Shown here one piece after another: positions 1 through 13,189 of a stretch of 64,000 nucleotides of DNA. Source of the DNA: Prostheceraeus crozeri. Its lineage: Eukaryota > Platyhelminthes > Polycladida > Euryleptidae. Below the pieces are notes generated by a model. That model was not told where the DNA came from, ran no database searches, and was given only the letters and a program-made list of their open reading frames with translations. Numbering within the stretch: position 1 is the first letter of the stretch; each line of letters opens with the position of its first letter. The position numbers and the translations under genes are program-made. The DNA lies in NCBI GenBank assembly GCA_907163375.1, contig CAJQUW010006134.1, positions 372,001 to 436,000 on the forward strand, given 5' to 3'.

Positions 1-511
1 GAAAAAGCTTAAATCAAGGCAACCGCAAGATATATTTCATTGTTTCAAGTATTTGTGAATACATAGTTCACAGCGGTAATGAGGCATGATTATAATGGGA
101 AGAAATTAGGACCTGGTAGAGTAATTGAGGCGATTAGGGTTGCCACTTCAGAAAGACAAAAATATAGACTTACTGATTAGTTCCTGCATCAACTCAATAA
201 CAGACCCGAAGTTTTCGCAAGCTAAGCCCTGTCTGTATCAGGAAAATTACGATGAGCATAATTTTCACCACAAAAATTACGATGAAATCGAAGTGAGGAG
301 CGGCCCGCTAATCAAATCTATAAAATCCGATCTTTTTAGTGCATTCCAAGAGCATGAGCGCTGTTTATTGATAATTCGCGATAATAATAATCAGTGTATA
401 TTTGAAGAAAAATTACACCAGCCCCAACAATAAGAATCGTACGGTCCCCAAAACCATAGAATTGTAGGAGAATAGAAACATAACAAGAAATAAGAATATT
501 CGTTTACAAAG
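1..511. other. No recognised gene
   Basis: A 102-codon open reading at 125-433 (+) resembles nothing I know and has no clear splice context. I see no repeat structure in this stretch. Confidence 0.4.
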
Positions 512-870
512 TTACAGGGCAAAGCTAGAATTATAAAGCTTTGACATACTAATAATGAACTTCCGTTGGTTTAGGAATGCTCGTGAAATGGGCAGTTGGA
601 ATTGATCAGAGTGAATCATTGCGGGTAGCAGTAGGCTAGTTGGCGAAGCGGATGCTAAGAATCTTCCACAATATTCAAAAATAATCGAAAACCAGTTGCT
701 TTCCATCGATGGGAGAGAGGGATGAAGTCGCAGCAGTGACAATGCCAAGTGTCACATAAATCGATGAGCAGGTCGCTGAATTTTGTCAAGTTTGGTGGAT
801 AGACCAACATTTAATTCTGAGTAGCGCACAATATCCCATGATGCTTCTCATTCAGTATTTATAAATTTGA
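512..870 (-). mobile_element. LINE reverse transcriptase C-terminal relic
   Basis: Read on the minus strand, the segment gives KLDKIQRPAHRFM, followed about 60 codons later by QFQLPISR and KLYNSS. This order matches the tail of many LINE ORF2 proteins, where a KLEKIQRRAARF-like stretch precedes a QF-x-P-x-SR segment and a WNSLP-like end. The reading is decayed and I see no upstream RT core, so this is only a 3' stub. The family call is an inference from motif order. Chance similarity is possible because no catalytic motif is present. Confidence 0.35.
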
Positions 871-2860
871 GCAAGTTCTTTGTTGTTTAGAAAACTCTTC
901 GATTGACGCAATATAAAAGGTTTCGTGGATGTCTTCTAGCAAATATACTCAATATGAGCGTCTCAGCAAAAAATCTCGGGGCTGTTTTCGCCGATATGAT
1001 CTGTGAGATAAGTATTTTATTTTCATGCCAACTTTGGAAAATTCATTTAGCCCTACAAAGCTAATATTTCAGCATTGTTGTCTTGCAATAGCTGCTTGTA
1101 TAGAGACTCCAGGCTACTCTCTTGCACACAAAACTTAGCTAATTTCAAAAAGCTTCAACCCACTCAGTGCCCTTTCTGCCATGTGGCCCGCTCATACTCG
1201 TAGTTAGTGGAATGTGGTATGTAAATGCTATATGCATATCAAGAAACCCGTCGACTCTTTGCGATCAAGTCACATTTGATGAACGACTTCCGCACATTGG
1301 ATTCCTATAACAAACGGTTGAAGAGGTCAGATTGGCCTACTACGCCTTCAGTAAGGACCCGAAAGAGCGCAACCGAAGACGCCAACTGCCCTAACACGGT
1401 TTACAATTGTCCTGCTGAAATTGTTCACCGAACCAGACTCGTGTCATTAGCTGTGAACAAATAGAAAAGCCGAAGAGAAGACAGAAGAGGGTAATCAACT
1501 GTGCATAAGAAGATACCGTATTTAAAAAGAATGCTTGAAGGAATCGAGGCGACCCTATATACTAAAAGAGCCTTTCAGCAGAAAATGAAAGGCAATGAAT
1601 CAGAAAAGCGAGGACAGGAGTCATACCTCAGCAACCTGTTGATAGCATAGAAATAAGATAAATAATTATACCTAAGGAATAAGAGAAATGCTGACAGAAG
1701 TAGAAGCGAAGAGACACAAATGCAGATGCAAAATGCATAATAGCTAAGCATGAACTAATAAATGTATAACTTATAATTCTGGCGAGATTGATCCAAGCTA
1801 GCAAATATAGATAAATATGTAGATCTATAGAACGATACAATGAAAACGATTTATTTTCAATAGGATGAAAAGGTTCTATCTTGGATTCATATACAAAGCT
1901 TCTGAAGTAATTAGATTAACAAGCACAGATGCATGATACTTGAAATTCACTCTGTTACCTTAATTGTGTAATTTTCTAACACAAGTAATGACGACCCATG
2001 GAATGGAAGAATCAAATGAATGAGATGATTCCAACGAAGTAGTGTAAAAGTTGCATTGACCGTGCATTATAAAAGAAATAGTTAGTCTGGGAGTAGGCCA
2101 GGTGATAAAAAGTTTACAAACTATATAAATTATGTAAATGATATTAAGCTCCGATACGTCGTACTTCATTGACCACCGGTCAATATTATCAGGGAGCATA
2201 AAAAAGAACAATATCAAAGTTGATATTATTGCCCGGGACGATGATAGTAAAAATCTCAGACTCAGTGAAGCTGTTTATTTAGATAAGAGCAAACCTAAGT
2301 TAAACAACGAAGCTAAGATGGAAGATTATTTTGCTCGATACTATCTGCATGCCCTTATCAATATCATCTTGAAACTTGTACTGAGTTCATTATGGAGTGA
2401 TTATGGAGTACTGATGGTCGACATCTTCATCGCAGAGTTATACGCTCCCCCTATATTGTAGTGATGATGAAGGCTTCTTTGCTCAACTTATCTAAAATTT
2501 TTTGAGCAAATCTAAAATTTCATGTTGATAGAGAGATGGAAATAACTGACTATAGTTGTGAGATTCTTATTCAATAATTCAATGCGATTACAGCTAGAAT
2601 GGCTTCATAGCGATGAAAATGCCAAACCTTAATAGACGGCATGAACAAATCTGATGAGTTGCCACAACTATGCCACATAAATGTTAAAAGAACTTTTCAC
2701 AGCTGTACGTCACCCTTGAGACTGTCTTCGGAGAAGCGCGTCGGGTAGCTTACCTTTTTAACTTGGTATTTTTTTCAATAAAAGTCGTAAATGGAAGGAG
2801 GTGAATTTGGCTATTTTCAATTTATTTGAAAGGAACAGAGCTTGAAATGAACCTTCCGGA
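871..2860. other. Unassigned AT-rich DNA
   Basis: Short open readings at 1225-1464 and 2138-2461 (+) match no family I recognise. There is no clear repeat, terminal inverted repeat or RNA gene. Confidence 0.4.
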
Positions 2861-4083
2861 TCGACGCACAACGAAACAATTCAAACTGGTTGACCTCTAG
2901 TCAATGTGATTCGGCTGGCGTCGAGCTACAAGCATTTCCCATTTTAAATTACATGGAACAATTAATTATCTCCTCAACCCGAGTTCTAGATCGTCATGGA
3001 GACTTTGTCAGTACACTTGACATTTTTATCACGACGAACCCAGATTGTTATGTTGATGTTAAGGATGAAGCTCCTTTCGGCAGTTCTGACCACTGTTTTA
3101 TTACCATAACGTCCACAATCCTTGACACCGCTTCTCAAAAACCTCTCAGAAGACCTCTTTGGCGTTTCAACCAAGCATCCTAGGATGATCTTAGAGATTT
3201 CTATGGTCACGTTCCTTACGATGTGTTCAATTCGTTTGATCGCTGTGATATGTAAGGAACTTGTTCTTCGGCTTCTGAAGTAGCTATTTGTGGCATGTCT
3301 GCTTACCTATTCCTCAACAGCAGGTTAACCAGCATCTTCAAAATGCTTAAACCAGGAGTGTGTAGCAGCATCATAGTAGAGAAAAAATGGGCATTTTCAA
3401 TTATTTAAGCGCTTTCCTACCTCCGAGAACCACACCACCAACCCGCTCGCAACTTTTGCAAAACGGTAATCGAGTTCCAAGACGAAGTACATTGATCGCG
3501 TTTCTGCAAAGTTACTAGCGGTAACTGATAGCCGCGCGTTCTGGTATTCGTCTAAGACAATTTGTTCAAAATTTTTCGACTCCCTTCAGGATTATACGCT
3601 TTATCAGTGACTGACAAGGCTTGCTTGCCTGCTGGCTCTTTCGCTGCTAATTAAGTTGATACATCAAACCCGGTGACTCTACAGTCTGCTGCTACTGATG
3701 TACAGATGCTAGTCGAGTCTTCAGTATCTGTGAGAGTAGAAGTTTTGAAAGTGTTACGGAAGTTGAACTCTTCTAAGAGTACTGGGCCGGATAATATTCC
3801 AGCGATTGTGAGTTGGCTTATGTGCTCACTCGAATCTCCCAACTATCTATGACAACGGGGAGATACCCTTCTTATTTGAAAGTCGCCCACGTGGTCCATA
3901 TTCCAAAGAGGGAAGATAGAGGTGATTCGGGAAATTATCGTCCAATTGCGATCACTTCTATTGAGCAAGGCATTCGATTCCTCGATTCGAGCCAGAATCT
4001 TTGCATCCTGCATGCAGAACTGTGTCACTTTAAATGTAGGCTACCATGCTCTTACATATGAATATTTGTTAGCTAAATTAAAT
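2861..4083 (+). mobile_element. LINE fragment: endonuclease end and RT start
   Basis: The plus-strand reading at 2890-3183 contains LDIFITTNP and PFGSSDHCFI, the end of an APE-type endonuclease domain in which SDH is the catalytic signature. A linker follows with KYIDRVSAKLLAVTDSRAFW, then SSKSTGPDNIP, then GNYRPIAITS, which are RT motifs 1-2. Near 3960-4083 the reading gives LSKAFDS and EYLLAKLN, part of RT motif A. Frame changes and stops interrupt it, so it is dead. The motif set fits a Jockey/CR1-group LINE, but I cannot name the clade. The reading stops at 4083, where a hAT-like element begins, and resumes near 7095. Confidence 0.75.
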
Positions 4084-5080
4084 TAGGGGTGCAGCGGATT
4101 TCAAATCCGGCCGGAGCCGGATTTTTAACATCTGAAATGCTGGTATTTTACACGCTGTCGTTCCTTATCGTTCTTCTAAGGAGCTCTATAATATATATTT
4201 TATTTTCTTATGATTTCTATTGATTTCCAGTAAATGGTATAAAATAGGTACTTCATGCATTGTTACATTAATGTACACCGTGCAATATACATGTACATTG
4301 AGGCTATGTGGAATGGATGTTATTGTTGTATGTAGCCGTACAACTTATCATTCATCTAGTGAACAAAGCCCGATTCTTTTACCGAATGGTATTGGCCACA
4401 TGCACAAGGAAATGACTGAAAAGTATGTTGCACTGCGTTGTTAAATGAATGTAAATAGACTGTCGCTTCAGGAATATTAATTGAATGAACTTTTGTTACG
4501 GCTCGTGTACTCCCTCCGTATCGACAGGCCAAAATCAAATGACGTGGTAGCTAGGTAGCATGTTCTTACTGAGAAATTCAGTGATATAAATTAACTCTAG
4601 TTTATATTACCCATATCTATCCGTGCAAAGGGATCCGGCCCCGTGTCGTAACTTCTTAATAAAATTAGGTCACCCAACCTACAGAGCCGGATTACGTCAA
4701 CAATGTTAGAAAGTAGACTGTTATTGTGTAGAAAGTTGCGAAGGGTGCTTATCAATCCTCATTGGCTGCCGGTGATGCTCAGCAAAAAGGGAAGTTTCAA
4801 GGACGTGTGGCAGATTCGCCGACATCTACAAGTCAGTAATTCTGTTGCTACCAAACCTGAGTAAATCAGTATGCGTTTAGTAAAACCAGAAATTAAGGAC
4901 AAATTGCAGGTAAGGCAACGGATTTTTCAAATGTGGCTTTTGAACGTCCAATTCAGTAACTGCTATAGGCACATTGTACTATTTAGGAAAAAAATTCAAA
5001 TCACGTTATGTAGATTTGTTTCATCTCCAAAATCCGGGAAAGCCGGCCGGATTTAAAATTTACAAAACCGGTGTACCTCC
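4084..5080. mobile_element. Non-autonomous hAT-like element inside LINE
   Basis: The left end reads TAGGGGTGCAGCGG and the right end, reversed, GGAGGTACACCGG. Both continue into mirrored AAATCCGGCCGG blocks, so the ends form a decayed terminal inverted repeat. Flanking octamers AATTAAAT and AATTTAAA agree at 6 of 8 positions, compatible with a worn 8-bp hAT target duplication. No transposase reading is present. The CCGG-rich subterminal blocks are typical of short hAT derivatives. It interrupts the LINE reading at 4083. Confidence 0.55.
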
Positions 5081-7094
5081 AATTTAAAGTCAAGTATACT
5101 TATATGATTAACCATGTAGGCCTACATGTGATCAATCCACTTGCGAGAAATATTCAAAAATATTAGGTAGTTTATTTACATGTCTCGGCGGTTCGCGTAC
5201 ATTGGTGCTTTTCTCTGTCCCATCATATACGAATGATGGTGTATAAGCAATAGGAACAACATCTACTAGTATACACCAGCAAAAGCCGACTTATTGTCTC
5301 CTTATTCGAGAACTTTACTTTCCTTAAATTTTACTTACACTTTTTATATTGTCGACTTTTTATGTGTTCAGAGAAGACAAGCAAGTGACTGCTTTTTCAT
5401 TCTCTCCATGTGTGTTGATCATCCTACGCATAGCTGATTCGTCACGAAGCATACTAACATTGGAGTATCAGATCACTGCCAGATATTACGTCATCACGTC
5501 TTCTTTAAGTTGATGATTGCGTTTAAATGAGGCATCAGATGTGCGTCTAAGTTAGCAAGATTGACTAGGCATACAATAAAGTAGTCATTGAGACAAGGTT
5601 GTAAATTTGACCCAACTATGCCTTTCAATTTTTAATATACGCAATGAAAATAAATATATGCAAATATATGCCAGTGTCAATATTCGTGCTATCAAATAAC
5701 GACAGTTCCATAAATAATTACAGAAAAGATCAACACTTTTTCAAATGCAACTTTCGAGTTGAAGTCCTGGTTCAATTTTAATAAACGATATACTATATGA
5801 AACCTTGATGTTCATAGATTATTTTGGCATACATTTTACTTTCCTGAGTGGTCAGTTGTGGTCAGTAGGCCTTCCGAAAGGAAATTGAGCGTTTTCCTAG
5901 ATGCAGGATTTCGTTATGAAGAGACAGAATTTTTTTAATCAAAATTGACAGGCTGCGCGAACTACTTAATAGCATTTTCAAGGTGTAAAGATTTTAAGAT
6001 TCGTTGAATGCACAAAAAGATACAGAGCTGATAAATTTTACTTGCAATTGTTGCTGAAAAATATCTGACACAATTTTTTTCATTGATGACGATGCTGAAT
6101 TTCACTCAACTTTATAGCACGATAAAGGATATGTTTAATACCTTATATTGAGAAAGAGTTTAGGTTTTCTGGTCAGTTATGGTCAGCAGACTTAAAAATA
6201 CTTATGTTTGGTCAATTCATTCACTGATACCTACAGAAAAAAACTACGTAATACAGAAACTTAAGATTATCACCACTGACTCCGGCTCGTGTTAAGCTTT
6301 CAGATTATACAATTTTTTCGAATTTGGACAACAATTTGTGAAATTTCATTCAATTCACAATTTTACCTAATCTTAGGGTATTTCGTGTTAGCAATGTTTT
6401 TAACGGTCAGCTGCACAGAACTCAACAACTTTTGCTGTATTAACCCTAGCGTTTTCGAGATTGGGTTAAAAAGAATGCTGGTGTTATCAGCTCCAAGAAT
6501 GCGTCAGTTTTAGCAAGTAAATAAGTTAAGTAATCAATTTTATTATAAGCTGACGATTAAATTTCATGATAAAAAAACAAGAGATAGAAGAATTTTTCGG
6601 GTTGTGAAAAGATATAGGAAAGGGACTGCAAGTCTGTATTTCTGATAATATTCTTTACAATTACACATCACTTCAAGAAACACTCAGTCATTAGTCAGAA
6701 GCCTGTGCATTCGCTTATGAAGCATACATTATCATACATATATCTAAGAGCAAATTATGTCCATGAGATGCTACGTACTTTGAAATAAGCCAATTCAGGA
6801 ACAACCACTGAAACGCTGGCACCGATCCATATATTGAGAACACACGTCTAGATTGTGCAACATGAAGTTTACCACATCCAGATAAGCAGCGGAAGAGCAA
6901 TCGCGTGAAATGTAATGAGCCCTGTTGAGTTATAGAAAATGTCGTGTGGGTAAACAAGTCTAATACGCTACTATCAAGTGTGAAAACAAAATAGTCACTC
7001 CGCACTAACGATAATCGATAAGAATTCAGCTATTTATAGCTACATCATGAATTAGTTACGCCAATCAGCTTTCTTGTCAACATAAGTTATACAT
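5081..7094. other. Unexplained 2-kb insert within LINE
   Basis: The LINE reading leaves off before 4084 and resumes near 7095 with only about 25 codons unaccounted for, so this block is also likely inserted DNA. It holds a 16-bp perfect palindrome at 5113-5128 and two diverged copies of GGTCAGTTRTGGTCAG (near 5851 and 6171). I see no terminal repeats or coding capacity. Confidence 0.4.
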
Positions 7095-7815
7095 TTATGA
7101 CATAACAACATCTATTTATCTGACCGTCAACTACGCGTCAAAGGTGGTGATATATGCTCCAAATGCTTTACAGTGCACAGTGGGGTTCCATAAGGTAGTG
7201 TGGTTGGGACTCTACTCTTCGCATTTGCCATGGATGATTTAAATGCCAAGTTCTATAACTCAATAATGGTAAAATTTGATGATGATATTTCCCTTCTGCA
7301 TTTTATAAGGAATGATGCTACGATCGTATTGTTGAGGATCTGCAACACATCAATCAGAGGTCAGACAATCACAGAATGACATTCAACTATAAGAAAACTA
7401 AAATCATAAACTTTGTCATGAAACGTTCTCCTATTCCAGTCGAATTTCGCGATCCGTCATCCGAGATTATCATTGAAGCTGTCAGTGTTGTGAAGCTCTT
7501 GGATATCATGATAGACAATTTATTAAGTTGGCAGAATCATATTAATTGCATTCTATCGAAAGTAAAACGTAGAGTCTATTGCCTTTATTCTTTGAAGGAC
7601 ATCTCTACCAATTCAAATGTCCTACGGATCTTATATTGTGCTCTGATGGGAGCGGTGCTGTCATACCTTACCTAGCTTGGTGTAATATTGGCCAAACACG
7701 TTTTTCAGTATTAGCCATGCTTGAAAGGCGATTGAGTAGGATTTTCTGCTTCAGTTGTTCTAGCGAACTTGATGGTTTCTGTAACTTATCGGCAGCCAAG
7801 CTGGCTTTTTGATGC
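7095..7815 (+). mobile_element. LINE fragment: RT motifs B to C-terminus
   Basis: The reading resumes with YLSDRQLRVKGGD, then VHSGVP followed by GSVVGTLLFAFAMDDLN (RT motif B), then VKFDDDIS in the place of the catalytic Y/F-x-DD box. After a frame change at 7376-7675 come KLLDIMIDNLLSWQNHI and SKVKRRVYCLYSLKD, the thumb region of LINE RTs, then LAMLERRLSRIFCF. Order and spacing match the direct continuation of the fragment at 2861-4083. At least three breaks are visible, including a stop inside motif B. The 3' end of the element is not identified. Confidence 0.75.
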
Positions 7816-8618
7816 GTTAGCTCAGAGGTACAATGGCCGACTCAGGAGTCAGGAATTCACATCGTCGTATTAAAGCCAAGACTATTCGTTTTAAAATATC
7901 TTTCTGTAAAGTATGCATGGCACTTATTTTATTCTGATTTTATCCTTCCTTCATGATTGTTCCGCTACTTCTCAGTTAATGGTATGAAGTTCGAATAAAG
8001 CAATCATTATGCTTTTTACAATAAAGATTGATTATGCGCCGACTTCCGAAGACGATGCGAGTCAATGTGCAAATGATATGGGAGAGATGAATAATTAAGA
8101 CGGCAGGGAAGAGGTGAATGAAGCAAACAGGGCTACGGAAGGGAATGAATCGATTGCTTCCAGTGGAAGTGGAAGCCAGCGACCACTGATCAATTATATT
8201 TAAGAAACATGAATAAGAATGTCATCATTAATAAGGCTGGGTGAATATGAACCACACGATAGTTCTGTCGAAGATGCGATCACTGTCAATTGTATCCTTG
8301 GCACACTTCTGGTGCATGAAGGTTGCCATCCGAAAATTCAGTCACATTTCCGTCTTCATTTCCTATTTCGTTCTAAGTCTCCATCAGTATCAATACTTCA
8401 CAAATGAAGATGCAACGCGCAACATCGCATTATATTCATTCATTACTTGGGTTTATGAATAACTTTCGATGTTTACATTTCTAAACATTCTCACTGAATA
8501 TTCTTTATTGCAAGCTGTGGGGACCTTTGCCCGTTGCCTTTTCAAGCACCCTCAAGCAGGGAGTCATTCTGTGAGAAGAATGAAACCGATTAATTTGAAA
8601 CATTAACATCGAGAAATT
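7816..8618. other. Possible LINE 3' flank, nothing recognised
   Basis: Two overlapping short readings near 8219-8462 are not recognised. No repeat boundary is visible. Confidence 0.35.
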
Positions 8619-8700
8619 AACTCCGTGGCTGAGTGGCAAGATAACGATCTTTCTACACGGAGGTCGAGAACCGCAAGCATAATTGGAAGTTAATATAATA
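8619..8700 (+). mobile_element. tRNA-like SINE head
   Basis: TGGCTGAGTGGCAAGATAA resembles a pol III A box and GGTCGAGAACC, about 35 nt later, a B box. An AT-rich tail of ATA repeats follows. This is the layout of a tRNA-derived SINE. The flanks do not fold into a convincing tRNA acceptor stem, so a functional tRNA gene is unlikely. Confidence 0.35.
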
Positions 8701-11700
8701 AAAATAAGTTATAATAATAATAAAGTTAACATAATCGTCAGGAAAGGCATCCGGACCAAAAGATCACAACGCTCCAAAGAAAAGCATCGTCCAAGACTCC
8801 AGTAAGCGGGAATTTGCGTTAAAGCTTCATTCTTTGACTTGTTTCATTCTACATTTCTTCAAACACTATATTCCGAACGCTTCATCAAAGTCAGTCGAAT
8901 TTTGTGATTCAGAGTTTCCTTTGAACTATTCCGAAACTATTTCTTAATTGACTGCGTTTACTATCAATGTTGTGCCATGATCACTATTGACACTTCAATT
9001 TAATTAACACTAGAAATGATGCTTGCAGCAGCCGAATGTGAAGTCAGCCTACAAAAAATTGTATTTTTTGACAGGTTTGTCTTCAAACATAGAAGTTGTG
9101 GTAGTCCTTGATCCATGCTGTCAATGTATAAAAAGGCCTGTTGATGACACAAATCAAAGATTTTTACACATAATTAGTGTCAACGAATAATCTGAAAAAT
9201 GTATTATCAGTAAAACGGAAAAAATGTTATCAGTCACAGAACTTCTGCTATGCTTCAGTTTAAGTCAAAAGTAAGTTGGAGTATTGCAGCTGACATTAGA
9301 CACTTGCTGGTGAAGTTTCATGACGCTAGCCTGATTAGTTAAAATACATGAGTGCTTCGAAGCGCGAACGTAAGAATTTTATCGTAGATTTTAAATGTAA
9401 GCAGTCACAGTTAATCCACAACGACGTAAAGCACACTGAGTCAGTCAAACTAGCTATAGCGGTAAATGACCTCAAAGTCTCATGGTACTTCACTGAAATC
9501 CAAGTGGTTTCAGGGTGAATAGCTGCTTCTAAGTGGACGATAGACTGTCTCATAATATACTTTAAACTGATAACAAAGGCCTAATTCAAGGGAATTCATG
9601 TCCGCAACCCTTTTAAGCTCCTCGACAACCAGAGACCCAAACCGATTGAGCTCCAACTTTGCAAACATATTCATTAGATTCAATCTCTCTCTCATAAATT
9701 GCTTCCGACTGATTATAATTTAGCTTTTTCGAAATTTAGGCTTTTATTTCATAGAATGCAATATAATTATAGATGCAAAACGCATCGAAGATCGCCTAAG
9801 TACAAGTTCAGTTAGCAAAGAGCAATATTACACAAGTTGTGGCTGGTTATATATTTTTTCAGTTCGGATGATTATATATTTTCCAGATTACAAAACGGAT
9901 CCAGTGGAGTATTGTGCTATTATGATTGGATTATTAATTCTATTTGAAAAAAACTATACTACTATTGAAACTTAAGCCAAATACCCATTTCAAAAATATA
10001 TCATTTAACCAACATAGGACAAAAATGCTGTTCACGAATAGACATTACACTGCATTAAATATATAGCAGTCAGATGTCAAGTCAGTTGGATGTTCCGGCT
10101 GGCCAGAAACCGACGGCCAGAAAACAGAATTACGAATAACACACTGGAGTGAAGGATCAATGTTATCCTTTTCTCAAGAATGAGGAAATCAACTTCGTTG
10201 TCCGAGCAACTGCTATCCTCTTGCAGCAGGGAAAGCAGCGAATTAGTTTGCGGGCAACACATCGAACAGTTTTTGCACAGGCAGATTTGTTGGTACTGTT
10301 CTCACTACCCATGCTGTGAATTAGAAAGCTACGATCTATTACAATGTAGTGGTATACTTTTCATGCACTTCATGAGGTGGCGGTCTAATGCAGTTGACGT
10401 GCATTTCAGATAGCGGCCCGTCACAAGTCAACGATGTTCATTTTGCATCATGGGCATGTCGATATGCTATACTAGTACGCATAATTTACTTGCTCTATGT
10501 TTTGAAATGGTTTCCAACATGCAAAAACTTCTTCCAGTGATTACGTCTCCTTGAAGAATCCTACAAATTTTCAATTCTTCCATGGAGTCCACATATTGGG
10601 CTATATAGTCTATGTATGATATCACTGAATATGCATGCTTGATGCATTATTTCCTTGTATAATTTTGCTTCTAGATGGAAATGCAGAATTCAGCTGAGAG
10701 ACATTTGTGATTCATTTGTTGATTCACATCAACGCAAGATTGATGACCTAGCACATCAAAAACAATTTTGCAGTCCAGCGCTATTAAGCATACAGAAAAT
10801 GCATGGGTGTGCAATAATGATACTTCTGCCGATGTGTTTCGTGTGTATGTATGACTTGGTCCATCACTAGAATGTTCTATGAATCAGTCAAGTGTATGTC
10901 CTACACAGAGGTAAATTGGCTTCTTACGTCAGAAATAGTGCGACTTATCATTGAAAAATAATACTAAAGGATTCAACAATAAAGTTGATCTTTTAATTTT
11001 CGAAATAAATATTAATACCATAAATCACAGGAGTGCACAAAATATTACGTAATTTTAAATTTTCTTATTTATGGTTATTTGTAAATTTAAACACTCCGAA
11101 ATGTCTTTCGCACCTCATGCTTTCAAATCATCGATGTTTATGGCATATGTGTAGGTCGAACTCTGAATAACAAAATGAACCTTTATGTTATGAATTTGTT
11201 CAATTATTTTTTTGATGGCGTCAGGGAATCAGCCTTGCATCCTCATCATGGTGGAATTCATATTCTATGATGGCTAATTAGGCACTCTACAGATAATTTC
11301 TCAAGGTTCCACTTTTCCGTTCCATATTCAGGCTGTTGAATATTTGACACTACCGTGGGAACATGATTGGTGTCCCTATTGACATAATTGTCATCAAATG
11401 ACACAGCTGTCATCAACATTTTCAGTAATGCTTTTGACAGAACAAAAGCGATTTGACTTCCCACTTTGTCATCAGTGGTGCTCATTGATCTGATGTCCTT
11501 GGATTTAATATGCATGCACTGAATGATGAAATTCTACATTGTTCTGAAGAAGGAATATAAGCAGATTTTAATGAACACCCATATCAAGTAGTAAGCTACA
11601 AACCTGATGATTATGATCACAACGATCGAATTTGAGTATTTTAAACGAAGGTGTAGGCCAATAATCATTCATTTTCAGAGGTTTGACACAGACTTGAATA

Positions 11701-11908
11701 CCTTCGTGAAACAGCTGACCTGGGTGCTCTGTCAACCCAGATTTCATGTTTAAATTAGTAGTTATTCAAATGGTTATTTACCGACGAATAAGTGTGGTTA
11801 TTACTTGATAAATTATTTCTAATAAGTGGAAATATCTTGCCATTTGTGGGTAATATTGAGGCTAATAAATACATTGTTAGTTGTTTGATGTTTTTAGGTT
11901 GTCTTGTG
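8701..11908. other. No gene seen
   Basis: Open readings are short and unlike any family I know, including the overlapping pair at 10077-10413. No tandem repeat or element end stands out. Confidence 0.4.
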
Positions 11909-12808
11909 ATGATGCGGATCTGAGTCAAGACTATATTCGAAGAAATAGACTTGAAAATCAAGATTTTAGATACAGCTGTTCATTAATGGTGAAAACCATT
12001 CAGGTTCTTTCCAACACCGAACATATTGATGGTCAGAATGCACACCATGTCTTTCAACAATCTGCCTTCCATGTCATTCTTTGGTTGAGGGCTACTGTAA
12101 ACATTTTGCGTTTGTGATTCGAGGGTTTCCAGTTAAAGCAACCGGTTCACCAGACATCATTCTATGTAGCCTACTTTTCTTTCGCGTTATGTTGCATTCA
12201 TTACTGATGGCAATTGAGAATTGAATTATCGAATTGTTAGGTCTGACGCGGTCTACGTACAGACGAAATTTTGGTAATAGAATTTTAAGGCCAACGGCAT
12301 CGGCTATTTTTAAATTCAAATCAGGGAATTATTGAGAAAGATGCACGTCAAAGTCATTGTGTGCACTTATCACATGTACGGCTTGATCAGTTTGTGTAGA
12401 CAACACCGCTGTGAATCATGAAGCTGTGATGACTTGAGCTGTTATAGGTTACATTTACAGGCATTTGAATGAGACTGAAAACGTTTTCAATTTTTCTTCT
12501 ATAAGTGGCTGTCCAGACAAAATCTACACATTTTCTTCACTATTCGAACTGAATCTACTGTGGCATAGAAGGCAATCAAGAATAGAGTGCAGTTCATGCT
12601 GATTCGTATGATCTGAAGTCGATAGGATTGGATTAAGTACCTTCGGTGCAAAGCAAGTACGGTATCCGAAATAGCCTACCTACTCTATTTCCTTAACCTT
12701 GAAAATGCTCTTTGTCTGATTGACAAATGTTGACACTGAATTTGATCTATCGGTCCAAAATAACGAAGAGGGCTATGTCATGTTCGTCGTCGTTACATCA
12801 GCAAACAA
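11909..12808. repeat. 0.9-kb repeat unit, copy 1
   Basis: This block recurs at 16816-17703 in the same orientation, with only scattered substitutions by eye over about 800 bp. Both copies contain the same 75-codon minus-strand reading (12092-12319 here) with one residue different. Part of that reading, RKKSRLHRMMSGEPVALTGN, is faintly like the end of a THAP domain, but no zinc ligands are complete, so I assign no function. The unit could be an interspersed repeat or a local duplication. Confidence 0.7.
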
Positions 12809-13189
12809 CATTAGGAAGACTATCAATATCGCCCGTTACTAAGTGGGAGACCGAAGACGAAGCATGCCAACAGAAGAATGAAAATCTCATTGAATGCAGA
12901 TCGAGTGAATGCCGATGAATTCAGATGGCGGTGAATCGGATTGATGGTGATTCGGCAATTAAGGGTTGATTAGGCATGAGGTTGTCTGTTCGTTATCAGG
13001 GGCGTAGCAATGAACTTGGTCCTGCGTGAACTGTCAGCCTTCGTGGTGATGCCGTGATCTCTCCCTTCATCCTACCAGCCTTCGATCCTTCGAATCAGCG
13101 TGAACTGCACTCTACTCTTGATTGCTCGTGATACTCTTGATACTACAGTACATTCAATCTGAACTTCACTGTTCAGTTTCAGACTTGAA
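12809..13189. other. Spacer with nothing recognised
   Basis: No open reading or repeat is seen between the 0.9-kb unit and the gag-protease fossil. Confidence 0.35.
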
